Part shown: positions 42,260-49,844 of the stretch, piece after piece
Layout: each line of letters opens with the position of its first letter
How positions within the stretch are numbered: position 1 is the first letter of the stretch
DNA from: a bacterium SCSIO 12827
Lineage (GTDB): Bacteria; Pseudomonadota; Alphaproteobacteria; Rhodospirillales; Casp-alpha2
NCBI GenBank assembly: GCA_024397995.1
Contig: CP073746.1
Coordinates: 2,973,501-3,037,500 of the forward strand
Length of the DNA stretch: 64,000 nt
Direction: 5' to 3'
The notes under the pieces: model-generated
What the model was told of the DNA's origin: nothing
What the model saw: only the letters and a program-made list of their open reading frames with translations
Databases searched by the model: none
Translations under genes and position numbers: made by a program

Positions 42260-42712
42260 ATGAACGACCATTCGCCGACAATCGACACGACCCGTGCGGA
42301 AACGTTCCGCCATTGGACGCCGGTCACCCTCAGATTTTCCGACCAAGACAGTATGGGGCATGTGAACAACGTTTCCTACGCCGCCTTCGTCGAAGCGGGG
42401 CGCAACGCTTTCGTCACCCAATATCTGAAACCGGACACGCATCCCGGCATCGATTTCGTCCTGGCCCGCGTAATCATCGATTTCCGTGCAGAAATGCATT
42501 ACCCGGGCACCGTCGATGTCGGCACCTGCATCAAGCGGATCGGAAACTCCTCAATCACCATCGGCACCGGCCTGTTCAAGGACGGCCGTCTGCACGGCAC
42601 CGCGGAAAGCACCAACGTGTTCATCGATCTGGCAACGCGCAAGCCCTGCCCCATCCCCGCCGATGTACGGGCGGAATTGGAACGCCAACTCAACGAAGCG
42701 GCAGGGGTGTAA
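42260..42712 (+). CDS. Acyl-CoA thioesterase, 4HBT hotdog family
   Basis: The 150-residue protein has the single hotdog-fold pattern of 4-hydroxybenzoyl-CoA-thioesterase-like proteins. It includes the hallmark RFSDQDSMGHVNNVSYAAFVEAGR, with the usual Asp and the His-Val-Asn, then the strand set FVLARVIIDFRAEMHYPGTVDVGT and GTAESTNVFIDLATRKPCPIP. Such proteins hydrolyse acyl-CoA or acyl-ACP thioesters. It starts the rightward unit, ends directly at the start codon of the GntR gene (TAA-ATG), and faces the TAXI-protein gene. The substrate is unknown. Confidence 0.9.
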   Translation: MNDHSPTIDTTRAETFRHWTPVTLRFSDQDSMGHVNNVSYAAFVEAGRNAFVTQYLKPDTHPGIDFVLARVIIDFRAEMHYPGTVDVGTCIKRIGNSSITIGTGLFKDGRLHGTAESTNVFIDLATRKPCPIPADVRAELERQLNEAAGV

Positions 42713-43405
42713 ATGACCGGCAAGGACGACACTACGGAACAGCTGTCGCGCGGCGAGTTTGTCCACGCGCGCTTGCGGGACGCGATCCGCGCCGGGCGGT
42801 ACCCTCCGGGCACGCGAATCCGCGAGACCGAAGTCGCGGCCTGGCTGAACGTCAGCCGCACCCCCGTACGCGAAGCGCTTCGCCGTTTGCAGGCGGACGG
42901 GCTTTTGGTGTTCGAACCCTGGCGCGGCGTCGTCGTCGCCGAGTTGGATCAGCAGCAGGTGGTCGAATTCTATGCCATGCGCCGTGTTCTGGACGGTGCC
43001 GCGGCACGTCTCGCCGCGCAGCACGCGTCGGAACCGGAACTGGCCTATATGGAGGATTGCCTGGCCGCGGCCGCCCCGGGCAAGGGCGATGCCGCCCAGA
43101 TGGCCGAGGCCAACCGCAAGTTCCACGAGGCTTTGTTTCAGGCCGCGCATAACCGCTATCTCCTGAAATCGGCGGCGGCGCTGTCCGACGCGCTGGCGCT
43201 GCTGAAAGGCACGACCTATTCCTTCCCCGACCGGGCGGACACGGCGCACGAGGAACACCGCGCCCTGATGGACGCCATCCGCGCGCGCGAACCGGAAAAG
43301 GCCGAACGCCTGGCCCGCAAGCACATCGCCAAGGCGGAGAAGGCGCGGCTCAAGCTGCTGGGCGACCAGCGCGACGTAAAGCTGTCCGAGGACAAATCGG
43401 AATGA
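42713..43405 (+). CDS. GntR-family transcriptional regulator, FadR/FCD subfamily
   Basis: The 230-residue protein has an N-terminal winged helix (about 12-75: LRDAIRAGRYPPGTRIRETE, LNVSRTPVREALRRLQADGL) and a C-terminal helical FCD ligand domain (about 85-210) with the metal-site residues in FHEALFQAAHN and AHEEHRALMDAI. FCD regulators usually bind a carboxylate-type effector and release DNA. The ATG abuts the thioesterase stop, and its own stop overlaps the next start (ATGA), so three genes are translationally coupled. It is the likely regulator of the surrounding catabolic cluster through the TGTATACA site upstream. Confidence 0.94.
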   Translation: MTGKDDTTEQLSRGEFVHARLRDAIRAGRYPPGTRIRETEVAAWLNVSRTPVREALRRLQADGLLVFEPWRGVVVAELDQQQVVEFYAMRRVLDGAAARLAAQHASEPELAYMEDCLAAAAPGKGDAAQMAEANRKFHEALFQAAHNRYLLKSAAALSDALALLKGTTYSFPDRADTAHEEHRALMDAIRAREPEKAERLARKHIAKAEKARLKLLGDQRDVKLSEDKSE

Positions 43406-44514
43406 CCTATTTCCCGCCTCCCGGTAAGGGCTGGGCAACCGTCCCCGCGGAACAGGCCGGCTTGCATCCGGGCCGGCTAAGAGAGGCCGTGACCTTCGCC
43501 GAGAATGCGGAGACATCCTGGCCCCGCGACCTGGACCGCGCCGAATTCCTGCCGACCCTGACCCAACACGAACCGCCGCCGTGGAACGAAATTCTCGGCA
43601 CCGTCGCCCCCCGGGGCGGGCCGGCGGGCCTGTTCATCCGGGGTGGGCGCATCGTCACGCAGTGGGGCGATCCGGCGCGCGCCGATATGACCTTTTCCAT
43701 CGCCAAAAGCTACCTGGCCGTATTGACCGGCCTGGCGGTTGGCGAGGGGCTGATTTCTGACCTGGACGACACCGTCGCGGGCTATGTGGACGGCGACTGG
43801 TTCACGTCGGAACAAAATGCATCGATCACCTGGCGCCACCTTTTGACCCAGACGTCGGAATGGCAGGGCACTCTGTTTTCCAAGCCCGATCAGGTCGATC
43901 ATTTCCGCACCCTCGGCCATGGCGGCGGCGAATTGAAAAAGGGCCAGAAACGCGACCTGGGCGCCCCCGGCACCTATTGGGAATACAACGACGTGCGGGT
44001 GAACGCCCTGGCGCTTGCCCTGCTGCACGTATTCCGCCGCCCCCTGCCCGAGGTCCTGCGCGATTCCATCATGGCCCCGATCGGGGCATCGGACGATTGG
44101 CGCTGGATGGGCTACCGCAATTCCGGGGTCACCATCGACGGGGTCGAGATGATTTCCGTGCCCGGTGGCACCCATTGGGGCGGGGGTATGCAGATCTCGT
44201 CGCTCGACCATGCCCGGTTCGGCCTGCTGATCAAGGAAGACGGCGTGTGGAACGGCCATCGCATCCTGCCCGAAGGCTGGGTATCGGCCCTGCGCACGCC
44301 CTGCCCGCTCAATCCCGTTTACGGATATTTATGGTGGTTGAACACGGACCGGGCGCAGTATCCCTCGGCCCCGGAAACCAGCTTCTTCGCCATGGGCGCC
44401 GGCACCAACCTGATCTGGATCGATCAGGACCTGGACATCCTGGCCGTATTGCGCTGGGTCGACCAACCGTCGCTGGACGCGGTAATATCAGGCTTCATGG
44501 CGGCGATGGAATGA
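43402..44514 (+). CDS. Serine hydrolase, beta-lactamase class C/penicillin-binding-protein-like
   Basis: The 370-residue protein carries the S-x-x-K motif at 99-102 (MTFSIAKSYLAVL), a Y-N motif (YWEYNDVRVN) near 195 and a Gly-rich third motif (THWGGGMQIS). There is no signal peptide, so it acts in the cytoplasm and is more likely an esterase or amidohydrolase-type enzyme than an antibiotic-resistance lactamase. Its ATG overlaps the GntR gene stop by four bases. The physiological substrate is unknown; the context suggests an amide, lactam or ester in the cluster pathway. Confidence 0.9.
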   Translation: MTYFPPPGKGWATVPAEQAGLHPGRLREAVTFAENAETSWPRDLDRAEFLPTLTQHEPPPWNEILGTVAPRGGPAGLFIRGGRIVTQWGDPARADMTFSIAKSYLAVLTGLAVGEGLISDLDDTVAGYVDGDWFTSEQNASITWRHLLTQTSEWQGTLFSKPDQVDHFRTLGHGGGELKKGQKRDLGAPGTYWEYNDVRVNALALALLHVFRRPLPEVLRDSIMAPIGASDDWRWMGYRNSGVTIDGVEMISVPGGTHWGGGMQISSLDHARFGLLIKEDGVWNGHRILPEGWVSALRTPCPLNPVYGYLWWLNTDRAQYPSAPETSFFAMGAGTNLIWIDQDLDILAVLRWVDQPSLDAVISGFMAAME

Positions 44515-44543
44515 CCGCCTGACCGTTCCCGGAGCATCCGAAC

Positions 44544-45506
44544 ATGACCCCCGAAGACATCCTGCGCCACCCCGCCCGCGTCCTGACCCAGGCCCAGCGC
44601 GAAGCCTATTTCCGTGACGGCTATCTGGTCGCCGAACGCCTGATCCCCGACGACATCGTCGACGAGATCAACCGCGTCACCGCGGATTGGATCGAACGCT
44701 CCCGCGCCCTGACCAAACCCAACGACGTGCTGGACGTGGCCCCCAGCCATTCCGCCGACAGGCCCGTGGTGCGCCGCCTAAAAAAGCCCGACGGCATGGA
44801 CCCCGCCTATTGGCAATTCGCCAACGGCATCATCGCCGACGTGGCCGCGGACCTTCTGGGCCCCGACGTCTGCTTTCACCATTCCAAGCTGAATTTCAAA
44901 TGGTCCGACGGCAAGGATGAGGTCGCCTGGCACCAGGACATCGCCTTCTATCCCCACACCAACCATTCAGTGCTGGCCATCGGTACCTACTTGGCGGACG
45001 TGAACCCGGGGGACGGGCCGCTCGGCGTCATTCCGGGCAGCCACCTGGGGCCGGTCTATGAACATTACGATGCGAACGGCATCTGGACCGGACGCCTGAC
45101 CGATGCCGACGTGGCCGAACTACCGACCGACACGGCGGTCTATTGCCCGGCGCCCAAGGGATCCATCACCGTGCACCACGCCCGCGCCGTGCACGCGACG
45201 GAGGCGACGACCCAAACCGTTTCCGGGCGGCCGCTGCTGATCAACGCCTATGCCTCGGCGGATGCCTTTCCCTATACGGCCCTGAAAGATACCTACACGG
45301 AGCATTTCCGGGCCATGGTACGCGGCGAGGCCGCCAAATGGGCGCATATGGACCCGGAGCCCTGCCCCACGCCGCCGGACTTCTCCGCGGGCTATACCTC
45401 GATCTATGCCCAGCAGGCGGGCGAGGCCGGCACCCCGACCCCGCGCGATCCTGGCCATCGCCCCCCGGTCGCCGTCGCGGCGGCGCTCAAGCCGGCAGCA
45501 GAGTAA
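44544..45506 (+). CDS. Phytanoyl-CoA dioxygenase (PhyH) family protein
   Basis: The 320-residue protein has the Fe(II) facial triad of the PhyH family: His130 and Asp132 in VAWHQDIAFYPH, and a distal His about 217 (HHARAVHATEATT). A later Arg (SGRPLLINAYAS) suits 2-oxoglutarate binding. Members hydroxylate or oxidatively cleave small molecules, often not phytanoyl-CoA. It lies 29 bases after the serine hydrolase and is likely in the same transcript. Oxidative activation of the cluster substrate is a reasonable guess. The C-terminal 30 residues are low-complexity Pro/Ala. Confidence 0.9.
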   Translation: MTPEDILRHPARVLTQAQREAYFRDGYLVAERLIPDDIVDEINRVTADWIERSRALTKPNDVLDVAPSHSADRPVVRRLKKPDGMDPAYWQFANGIIADVAADLLGPDVCFHHSKLNFKWSDGKDEVAWHQDIAFYPHTNHSVLAIGTYLADVNPGDGPLGVIPGSHLGPVYEHYDANGIWTGRLTDADVAELPTDTAVYCPAPKGSITVHHARAVHATEATTQTVSGRPLLINAYASADAFPYTALKDTYTEHFRAMVRGEAAKWAHMDPEPCPTPPDFSAGYTSIYAQQAGEAGTPTPRDPGHRPPVAVAAALKPAAE

Positions 45507-45695
45507 TCAGCCTCCCCTGGCGGCGCCGCGGGTCATGGCCGGGCTGGAAATCGACCGCCCGCCCTTCGGCGCGCCATAGGATTTGGCATTGGCGCCGGCG
45601 GTGACACCGGGGCCGTGCTGCTGTCCGGATTTATCACTGTCGGTGGGTGTACGCTTTTTCTTGGGCTTGCGGTTCGGGCGTTTTGTACCTGGCAT
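45507..45695 (-). CDS. Small basic hypothetical protein
   Basis: The 62-residue protein starts with a Lys/Arg-rich segment (GTKRPNRKPKKKRTPTDSD) followed by a Gly/Ser-rich, disordered-looking half. The ATG at 45695 has a GGAGA at useful distance. The stop falls directly against the PhyH stop in convergent orientation. No recognised family. It is kept because this organisation and codon use look genuine, but it could be spurious. Confidence 0.4.
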   Translation of the reverse strand: MPGTKRPNRKPKKKRTPTDSDKSGQQHGPGVTAGANAKSYGAPKGGRSISSPAMTRGAARGG

Positions 45696-45812
45696 GGTTC
45701 TGTGGTCTCCGGTGTTCGGGAAGCCCCCAGATTACGCCATCCTGGACGGAACGCAATTGCCCTGGGATGGTCAGGGCGCTATAGCCTAAGGAAAACCGCG
45801 TAGGAGACGAAT

Positions 45813-46337
45813 ATGAAGTATTCCCTGGGTGACCTTAAGGTCCAGACTGACGGTGACAATTACTGGATCGCGCCGAACGCCGTCGTGATCGGCAATGTCG
45901 TCCTGAAAAAGGATACCAGCGTCTGGTTCGGCGCCACGGTGCGTGCCGATAACGACCTCATCACCATCGGCGAAGGCACGCAGATCCAGGACGGCAGCGT
46001 CCTCCACGCGGACCCCGGGTTCCCCCTGACCATCGGCGACTATTGCACGGTCGGCCACATGGCCATGCTGCACGGCTGCACGATCGGCGACGGCACCATG
46101 GTCGGTATCGGCGCGGTGGTCCTGAACGGGGCCAAGATCGGCAAGAATTGCATCATCGGCGGCAAGGCGCTGATCGGCGAGGGCAAGGAAATTCCCGACA
46201 ATTCCCTGGTCATGGGCATCCCCGGCAAGGTCATCAAGGAAGTGTCCGACGCGCAAAAAGAAATGCTCGCCCGCATCCCGCCCGACTATGTGAAACGCTG
46301 GAAGCATTACAAATCCGACATGACGCCCCAGGACTAA
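45813..46337 (+). CDS. Gamma-class carbonic anhydrase-like hexapeptide-repeat protein
   Basis: The 174-residue protein is a left-handed beta-helix of hexapeptide repeats ([40 protein letters not shown]). It has the three zinc-ligand histidines of the family at His65 (SVLHADPG), His82 and His87 ([10 protein letters not shown]). This is the YrdA/PaaY type, which often lacks the acidic loop of classical gamma-carbonic anhydrase; several have weak or no CO2 hydratase activity, and PaaY acts as a thioesterase. It ends 31 bases before the acyl-CoA synthetase gene on the same strand, which would suit a thioesterase-like role. Confidence 0.92.
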   Translation: MKYSLGDLKVQTDGDNYWIAPNAVVIGNVVLKKDTSVWFGATVRADNDLITIGEGTQIQDGSVLHADPGFPLTIGDYCTVGHMAMLHGCTIGDGTMVGIGAVVLNGAKIGKNCIIGGKALIGEGKEIPDNSLVMGIPGKVIKEVSDAQKEMLARIPPDYVKRWKHYKSDMTPQD

Positions 46338-46368
46338 GGGCCACCCCCGTCCTTCCCCTCAGATCAGC

Positions 46369-47913
46369 ATGAAGATTTCCGCCATGGACCTGCCCATCGA
46401 CCACTTCCTTCGCGCCGCCGCCAAGGCGCCGGATCGCATCGCCATCAAGGATGGGGATCTGACCCTGACCCACGGTGACTTGGCTGCCCGCGTCAACGCC
46501 GTCGCAGCGGCCCTGCAAGACATCGACCCGGCACCGCAAACCCGGGTCGGCATTTGCGGGTACAACACGGTCGAACACCTGACTGCGTTCCTTGGCACGC
46601 TGGCCGCCGGCAAGACCTGGGTTCCCCTGAACCCCCGTAACGGGGAGGAAGAACTGTCGCGCATGGTCGAGGCAACAGCACCCTCGATCATCGTCGCCGA
46701 CGCCGACTGCATGGGCCGCTTCGATCCCGGCAGCGCCACGGTGGTGCGCGGCCGGCCGACCGGCGGCAGCCAGCATGCCTGCGGCGGCGATCTCAATCTG
46801 GCGGCCTTGATGAGCGATTTCGCCGGCCGCATGCCGAAACGCCATGACCTTGCGCCCGACGACGTGCAGGCCATCAAGTTCACCGGCGGCTCGTCCGGCC
46901 GGCCCAAGGGGGTGCAGCAGACCTACCGCGTGTGGCACACCTGCATTGACTTGATGATCCGCGCGTTCGAGCTGGACGGCGACGACCGCAACCTGTTGGC
47001 CGCCCCCATGACCCACGGCACGGGCACCCTGCTGGTGCCGATCCTGGCCCAGGGCGGGATGCAGGTCTTCATGCCGCAACCGGCGCGCCCGGCGGCGATC
47101 ATCGAAGCCATTGAAAAGGATCGGGTGACCACGGTATTCCTGCCGCCCACGGTGATCTACATGATGATGGCCGAAGAAGACCTGACGAAACGCGATTTCA
47201 AGAGCCTGAAGCATGTCATCGTCGGTGGCGCCGCCATGCGCCCGGACGAGATCAAGCGCGGCCTGCCGATGTTCAATAATGCGCTGGAAACCTGCTATGG
47301 CCAGACGGAAGTGCCGCAGATCGTCACCGTCATGCGGTCTCGCGATTGGCTGAACAACGACCATCGCCTGGCGTCCTGCGGCCGGGCCACGGACCGCTGT
47401 GACCTGCGCGTGGTCGATCCCGAAGGCAATTTCCTGCCGACCGGCCAGGCCGGTGAGATCGTCATCAAGTCCGACCTGGTGATGAAGGGTTATCTCGACA
47501 TGCCCGACGCCACGGCCGAAACCATCAAGGACGGCTGGCTGTATACCGGCGACGTGGCGGCGATCGAGGAAGACGGCTTCATCTACATCAAGGATCGCAT
47601 CCGCGACATGATCGTCACCGGCGGCTTCAACGTGTTCCCGTCCGATGTGGAGGCCGTTCTGGGCCAGCATCCGGCGGTCAAGGAATGCGTCGTGTTCGGC
47701 CTGCCCGACGACAAATGGGGCGAGGCCGTGCAGGCCGCGGTCGAGGTCCATACCGGCCAGCCCGCCGACGAGAGCGAGATCATCCAATACGTCAAATCGC
47801 GGCTGGATTCCGTGAAGGCGCCGAAGCGCGTGCATTTCGTCGACGAGCTGCCCCGCAGCCCCGTGGGCAAGGTTCTGCGCCGCGAAGCCAAAGCCCAATT
47901 CCAGGAGGCGTAG
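46369..47913 (+). CDS. AMP-dependent acyl-CoA synthetase/ligase
   Basis: The 514-residue protein is an ANL-superfamily adenylating enzyme. The ATP/AMP loop is FTGGSSGRPKGVQQTY, the adenine-binding ETCYGQTEVPQ follows, then GWLYTGDVAAIEEDGFIYIKD with the hinge Asp/Arg. The C-terminal catalytic Lys is in PRSPVGKVLRREA. It activates a carboxylic acid to an acyl-CoA through an acyl-AMP; the chain type is not evident. A second ATG at 46384 could be the true start. Four bases separate it from the citryl-CoA lyase-like gene, so the two products probably act on the same CoA ester. Confidence 0.93.
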   Translation: MKISAMDLPIDHFLRAAAKAPDRIAIKDGDLTLTHGDLAARVNAVAAALQDIDPAPQTRVGICGYNTVEHLTAFLGTLAAGKTWVPLNPRNGEEELSRMVEATAPSIIVADADCMGRFDPGSATVVRGRPTGGSQHACGGDLNLAALMSDFAGRMPKRHDLAPDDVQAIKFTGGSSGRPKGVQQTYRVWHTCIDLMIRAFELDGDDRNLLAAPMTHGTGTLLVPILAQGGMQVFMPQPARPAAIIEAIEKDRVTTVFLPPTVIYMMMAEEDLTKRDFKSLKHVIVGGAAMRPDEIKRGLPMFNNALETCYGQTEVPQIVTVMRSRDWLNNDHRLASCGRATDRCDLRVVDPEGNFLPTGQAGEIVIKSDLVMKGYLDMPDATAETIKDGWLYTGDVAAIEEDGFIYIKDRIRDMIVTGGFNVFPSDVEAVLGQHPAVKECVVFGLPDDKWGEAVQAAVEVHTGQPADESEIIQYVKSRLDSVKAPKRVHFVDELPRSPVGKVLRREAKAQFQEA

Positions 47914-47917
47914 AACC

Positions 47918-48727
47918 ATGGCCGACAAAATCAAACCGACCCAGAAGCTGGCGACCCACACGCTGACCGATCTCTATTATCGGGATCAGAATTTGGTGAC
48001 GGACATGATGGGCAAGATGAGCTTCACCGAAGCCATGATCGGCCACATCCTGAATCGCACCCCAACGGCAGCCGACGTAGCGATCATCGACGCGGTCCTG
48101 CTGGCGCTGATGGAACACGGCCTGACGCCCAGCGCTGTCGCCACGCGCCTGACCTATCATTCCGCGCCCGAAGCCCTGCAGGCCGCCGTTGCGGCGGGGT
48201 TGCTCAACGTCGGATCGACCTTCGTCGGCACCATGGAAAACTGCTCCAAGCTGCTGCGCGAGATGGTCGAGGGGACGGAGCCGATGGATACCGCGGCGAA
48301 GCGGATCGTCGCCGAGCACCGGGCCCAACGCAAGCACCTGCCTGGGTTCGGCCATCACCTGCACAAACCGGACGACCCCCGCACGCCCAAGCTATTCGAA
48401 ATCGCCCGGGCGAACGGTGTCAGAGGCGATTACATTCGCGCCATCGAGGTCCTGAGTCAGGCCGTCGATGATTCGTTCGGCAAACACATGACCATCAACG
48501 CGACGGGCGGCACGGCGGCGGTGCTGTCGGAAATCGGCATCCCGCCGGAAATCATGCGCGGCTTCGCCGTGATCGCCCGCGCCGCGGGCCTTGTCGCCCA
48601 TATCGCCGAGGAACGGGAAGTCCCCACGGCGCGGACCATCTGGGATCTCGTCGAAGAGGAAATTCCCTACGCCGGCAATGCCCTCGGGGACACCCTGGAC
48701 GACGGTAACGACGGCGGCGACGACTGA
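47918..48727 (+). CDS. Citryl-CoA lyase-like (short citrate synthase family) protein
   Basis: The 269-residue protein is a shortened citrate-synthase fold, as in citryl-CoA lyases. His67 (LMEHGLTPS) and His146 (LPGFGHHLHKPDDPR) match the two catalytic histidines of citrate synthase. The third catalytic residue, Asp in a N-x-D-G motif, aligns with N194-A-T196-G here, so the Asp seems to be Thr. Citryl-CoA lyase cleaves (3S)-citryl-CoA to acetyl-CoA and oxaloacetate; with the adjacent ligase this could be a lyase or condensing step on another acyl-CoA. The acidic C-terminal tail (DDGNDGGDD) is unusual. Confidence 0.85.
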   Translation: MADKIKPTQKLATHTLTDLYYRDQNLVTDMMGKMSFTEAMIGHILNRTPTAADVAIIDAVLLALMEHGLTPSAVATRLTYHSAPEALQAAVAAGLLNVGSTFVGTMENCSKLLREMVEGTEPMDTAAKRIVAEHRAQRKHLPGFGHHLHKPDDPRTPKLFEIARANGVRGDYIRAIEVLSQAVDDSFGKHMTINATGGTAAVLSEIGIPPEIMRGFAVIARAAGLVAHIAEEREVPTARTIWDLVEEEIPYAGNALGDTLDDGNDGGDD

Positions 48728-48980
48728 GCTTGCGTTTCCGCCCGGCTGCACCGGCACCGCTTTCACATACAATTCAAAGTACCCCATAATCGCTGCACGG
48801 AACCATAATTCCGTGTATTTCGCGACACTTATAGGCCTTTTGTCTAGATAACATGCGGATATGCAGTGTGTTAGCTTGCGCACGGATTCAAAGGGTTCGC
48901 TCGCCCTGAAATCCTCCATAAATCAGACCAATTATCCCGAAAATTCGAACGGATAGTAAAAACGGAGGTTGAAACCGTAT
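48728..48980 (+). promoter_or_regulatory. AT-rich intergenic region before second XRE regulator
   Basis: About 250 bases, notably AT-rich after 48765. Possible -10-like sequences occur near 48848-48860 (AACATGCGGATATGC), but no pair with a clear -35 can be defended. CGGAGG at 48963-48968 is the ribosome-binding site for the ATG at 48981. Confidence 0.35.
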
Positions 48981-49439
48981 ATGCCTAAAGCATCCAAAAA
49001 ATCGCACCCGAACCGCATGCCGCCCGGGGTCGCACACCCCGTCGACATCCACGTCGGTGGGCGGGTTCGCGAGCAGCGAAAACTGAAAGGGATGAGTCAG
49101 GGGGAGTTGGGGGACTCTCTGGGTTTGACGTTCCAGCAGATCCAGAAGTACGAACGCGGCGCCAACCGAATCGGCGCCAGCCGGCTATACCAACTCAGCC
49201 GGATTCTGGACATTCCCGTCGCCTACTTCTTCGACGGCATGCCGCAGGATATCCAGATGACCCAGGACAATTTCGATCTGGACGTCGTCTTTGCCGAAGA
49301 TCCGCGCGATTCCTCGGACGTCATGGGTTCCAGCGAAACCACCGAACTGGTTACTGCCTATTACAGCATCGATAATCCGCGCAAACGCCGCGCGGTACAT
49401 GATCTGATCGCGTCGCTGTCCAAGGCGGACTGGGAATAA
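48981..49439 (+). CDS. XRE-family transcriptional regulator, PraR-like (copy 2)
   Basis: The 152-residue protein is a close paralogue of the regulator at 37918-38382. Both share PPGV-x-(N/H)-PVDIHVG and an identical recognition-helix stretch LTFQQIQKYERGANRIGAS. They also share RLY, SRILD(I/V)PVAYFF and a final ET-x-ELV-x-AYY helix. I place the start at ATG 48981; a TTG at 48969 sits directly against the Shine-Dalgarno and is unlikely. It stands alone between a citryl-CoA lyase-like gene and a convergent cytochrome gene. Identical DNA-contacting helices suggest that the two paralogues recognise the same or overlapping operators (inference). Confidence 0.93.
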   Translation: MPKASKKSHPNRMPPGVAHPVDIHVGGRVREQRKLKGMSQGELGDSLGLTFQQIQKYERGANRIGASRLYQLSRILDIPVAYFFDGMPQDIQMTQDNFDLDVVFAEDPRDSSDVMGSSETTELVTAYYSIDNPRKRRAVHDLIASLSKADWE

Positions 49440-49446
49440 CAGTTCG

Positions 49447-49842
49447 CTATTTGCCTTCGATCGGGGTGATGTCCGAATGGCCCTTGGGCACGGGCAGCCC
49501 CTCGACAAAGGCAAAGATGTCGTCGGCATCGCTCGGCGCGATCTCGATCGGCGTGGCATAGGGCGGCAACTTGGTCAGGGGCGCCAACCCCTTGACCTTG
49601 ATGAAAGCCAAATGGGGGCGGCGGACGTAGAATGTCTGAAACCGGTCGCGCCAGTCGGGCAGCTTCTTGATCCACTGCAAGGACGGGGTTGAACCGATCC
49701 CACCCTGCGGATTGAATTCGCCGACCACATGGCAGCGCGCGCAATGCCGCTGCGCAAGGGCCCGGCCGTTTTCCGCATCTGCCGCCGCCGGCTCTGCCGT
49801 CAGCAGGACAAGCAATGCCGATAGCGCAGCCCGGCGAACCAT
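49447..49842 (-). CDS. Class I c-type cytochrome
   Basis: The 131-residue protein has a Sec signal peptide (ALSALLVLLTAEPAAA|DAENG) and a single haem-attachment motif CARCH at 34-38. The C-terminal half contains the likely axial-ligand region (LAPLTKLPPYATPIEI followed by DADDIFAFVEGLP). It is a periplasmic electron carrier. It begins two bases after the stop of the upstream M20 peptidase gene, so both are in one transcript even though no functional link is obvious. Confidence 0.92.
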   Translation of the reverse strand: MVRRAALSALLVLLTAEPAAADAENGRALAQRHCARCHVVGEFNPQGGIGSTPSLQWIKKLPDWRDRFQTFYVRRPHLAFIKVKGLAPLTKLPPYATPIEIAPSDADDIFAFVEGLPVPKGHSDITPIEGK

Positions 49843-49844
49843 AC

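Noticed and set aside
43402-44514. Serine hydrolase as a beta-lactamase resistance gene
   Set aside because: The S-x-x-K fold is shared by many esterases, there is no signal peptide, and the gene is translationally coupled to a catabolic regulator.
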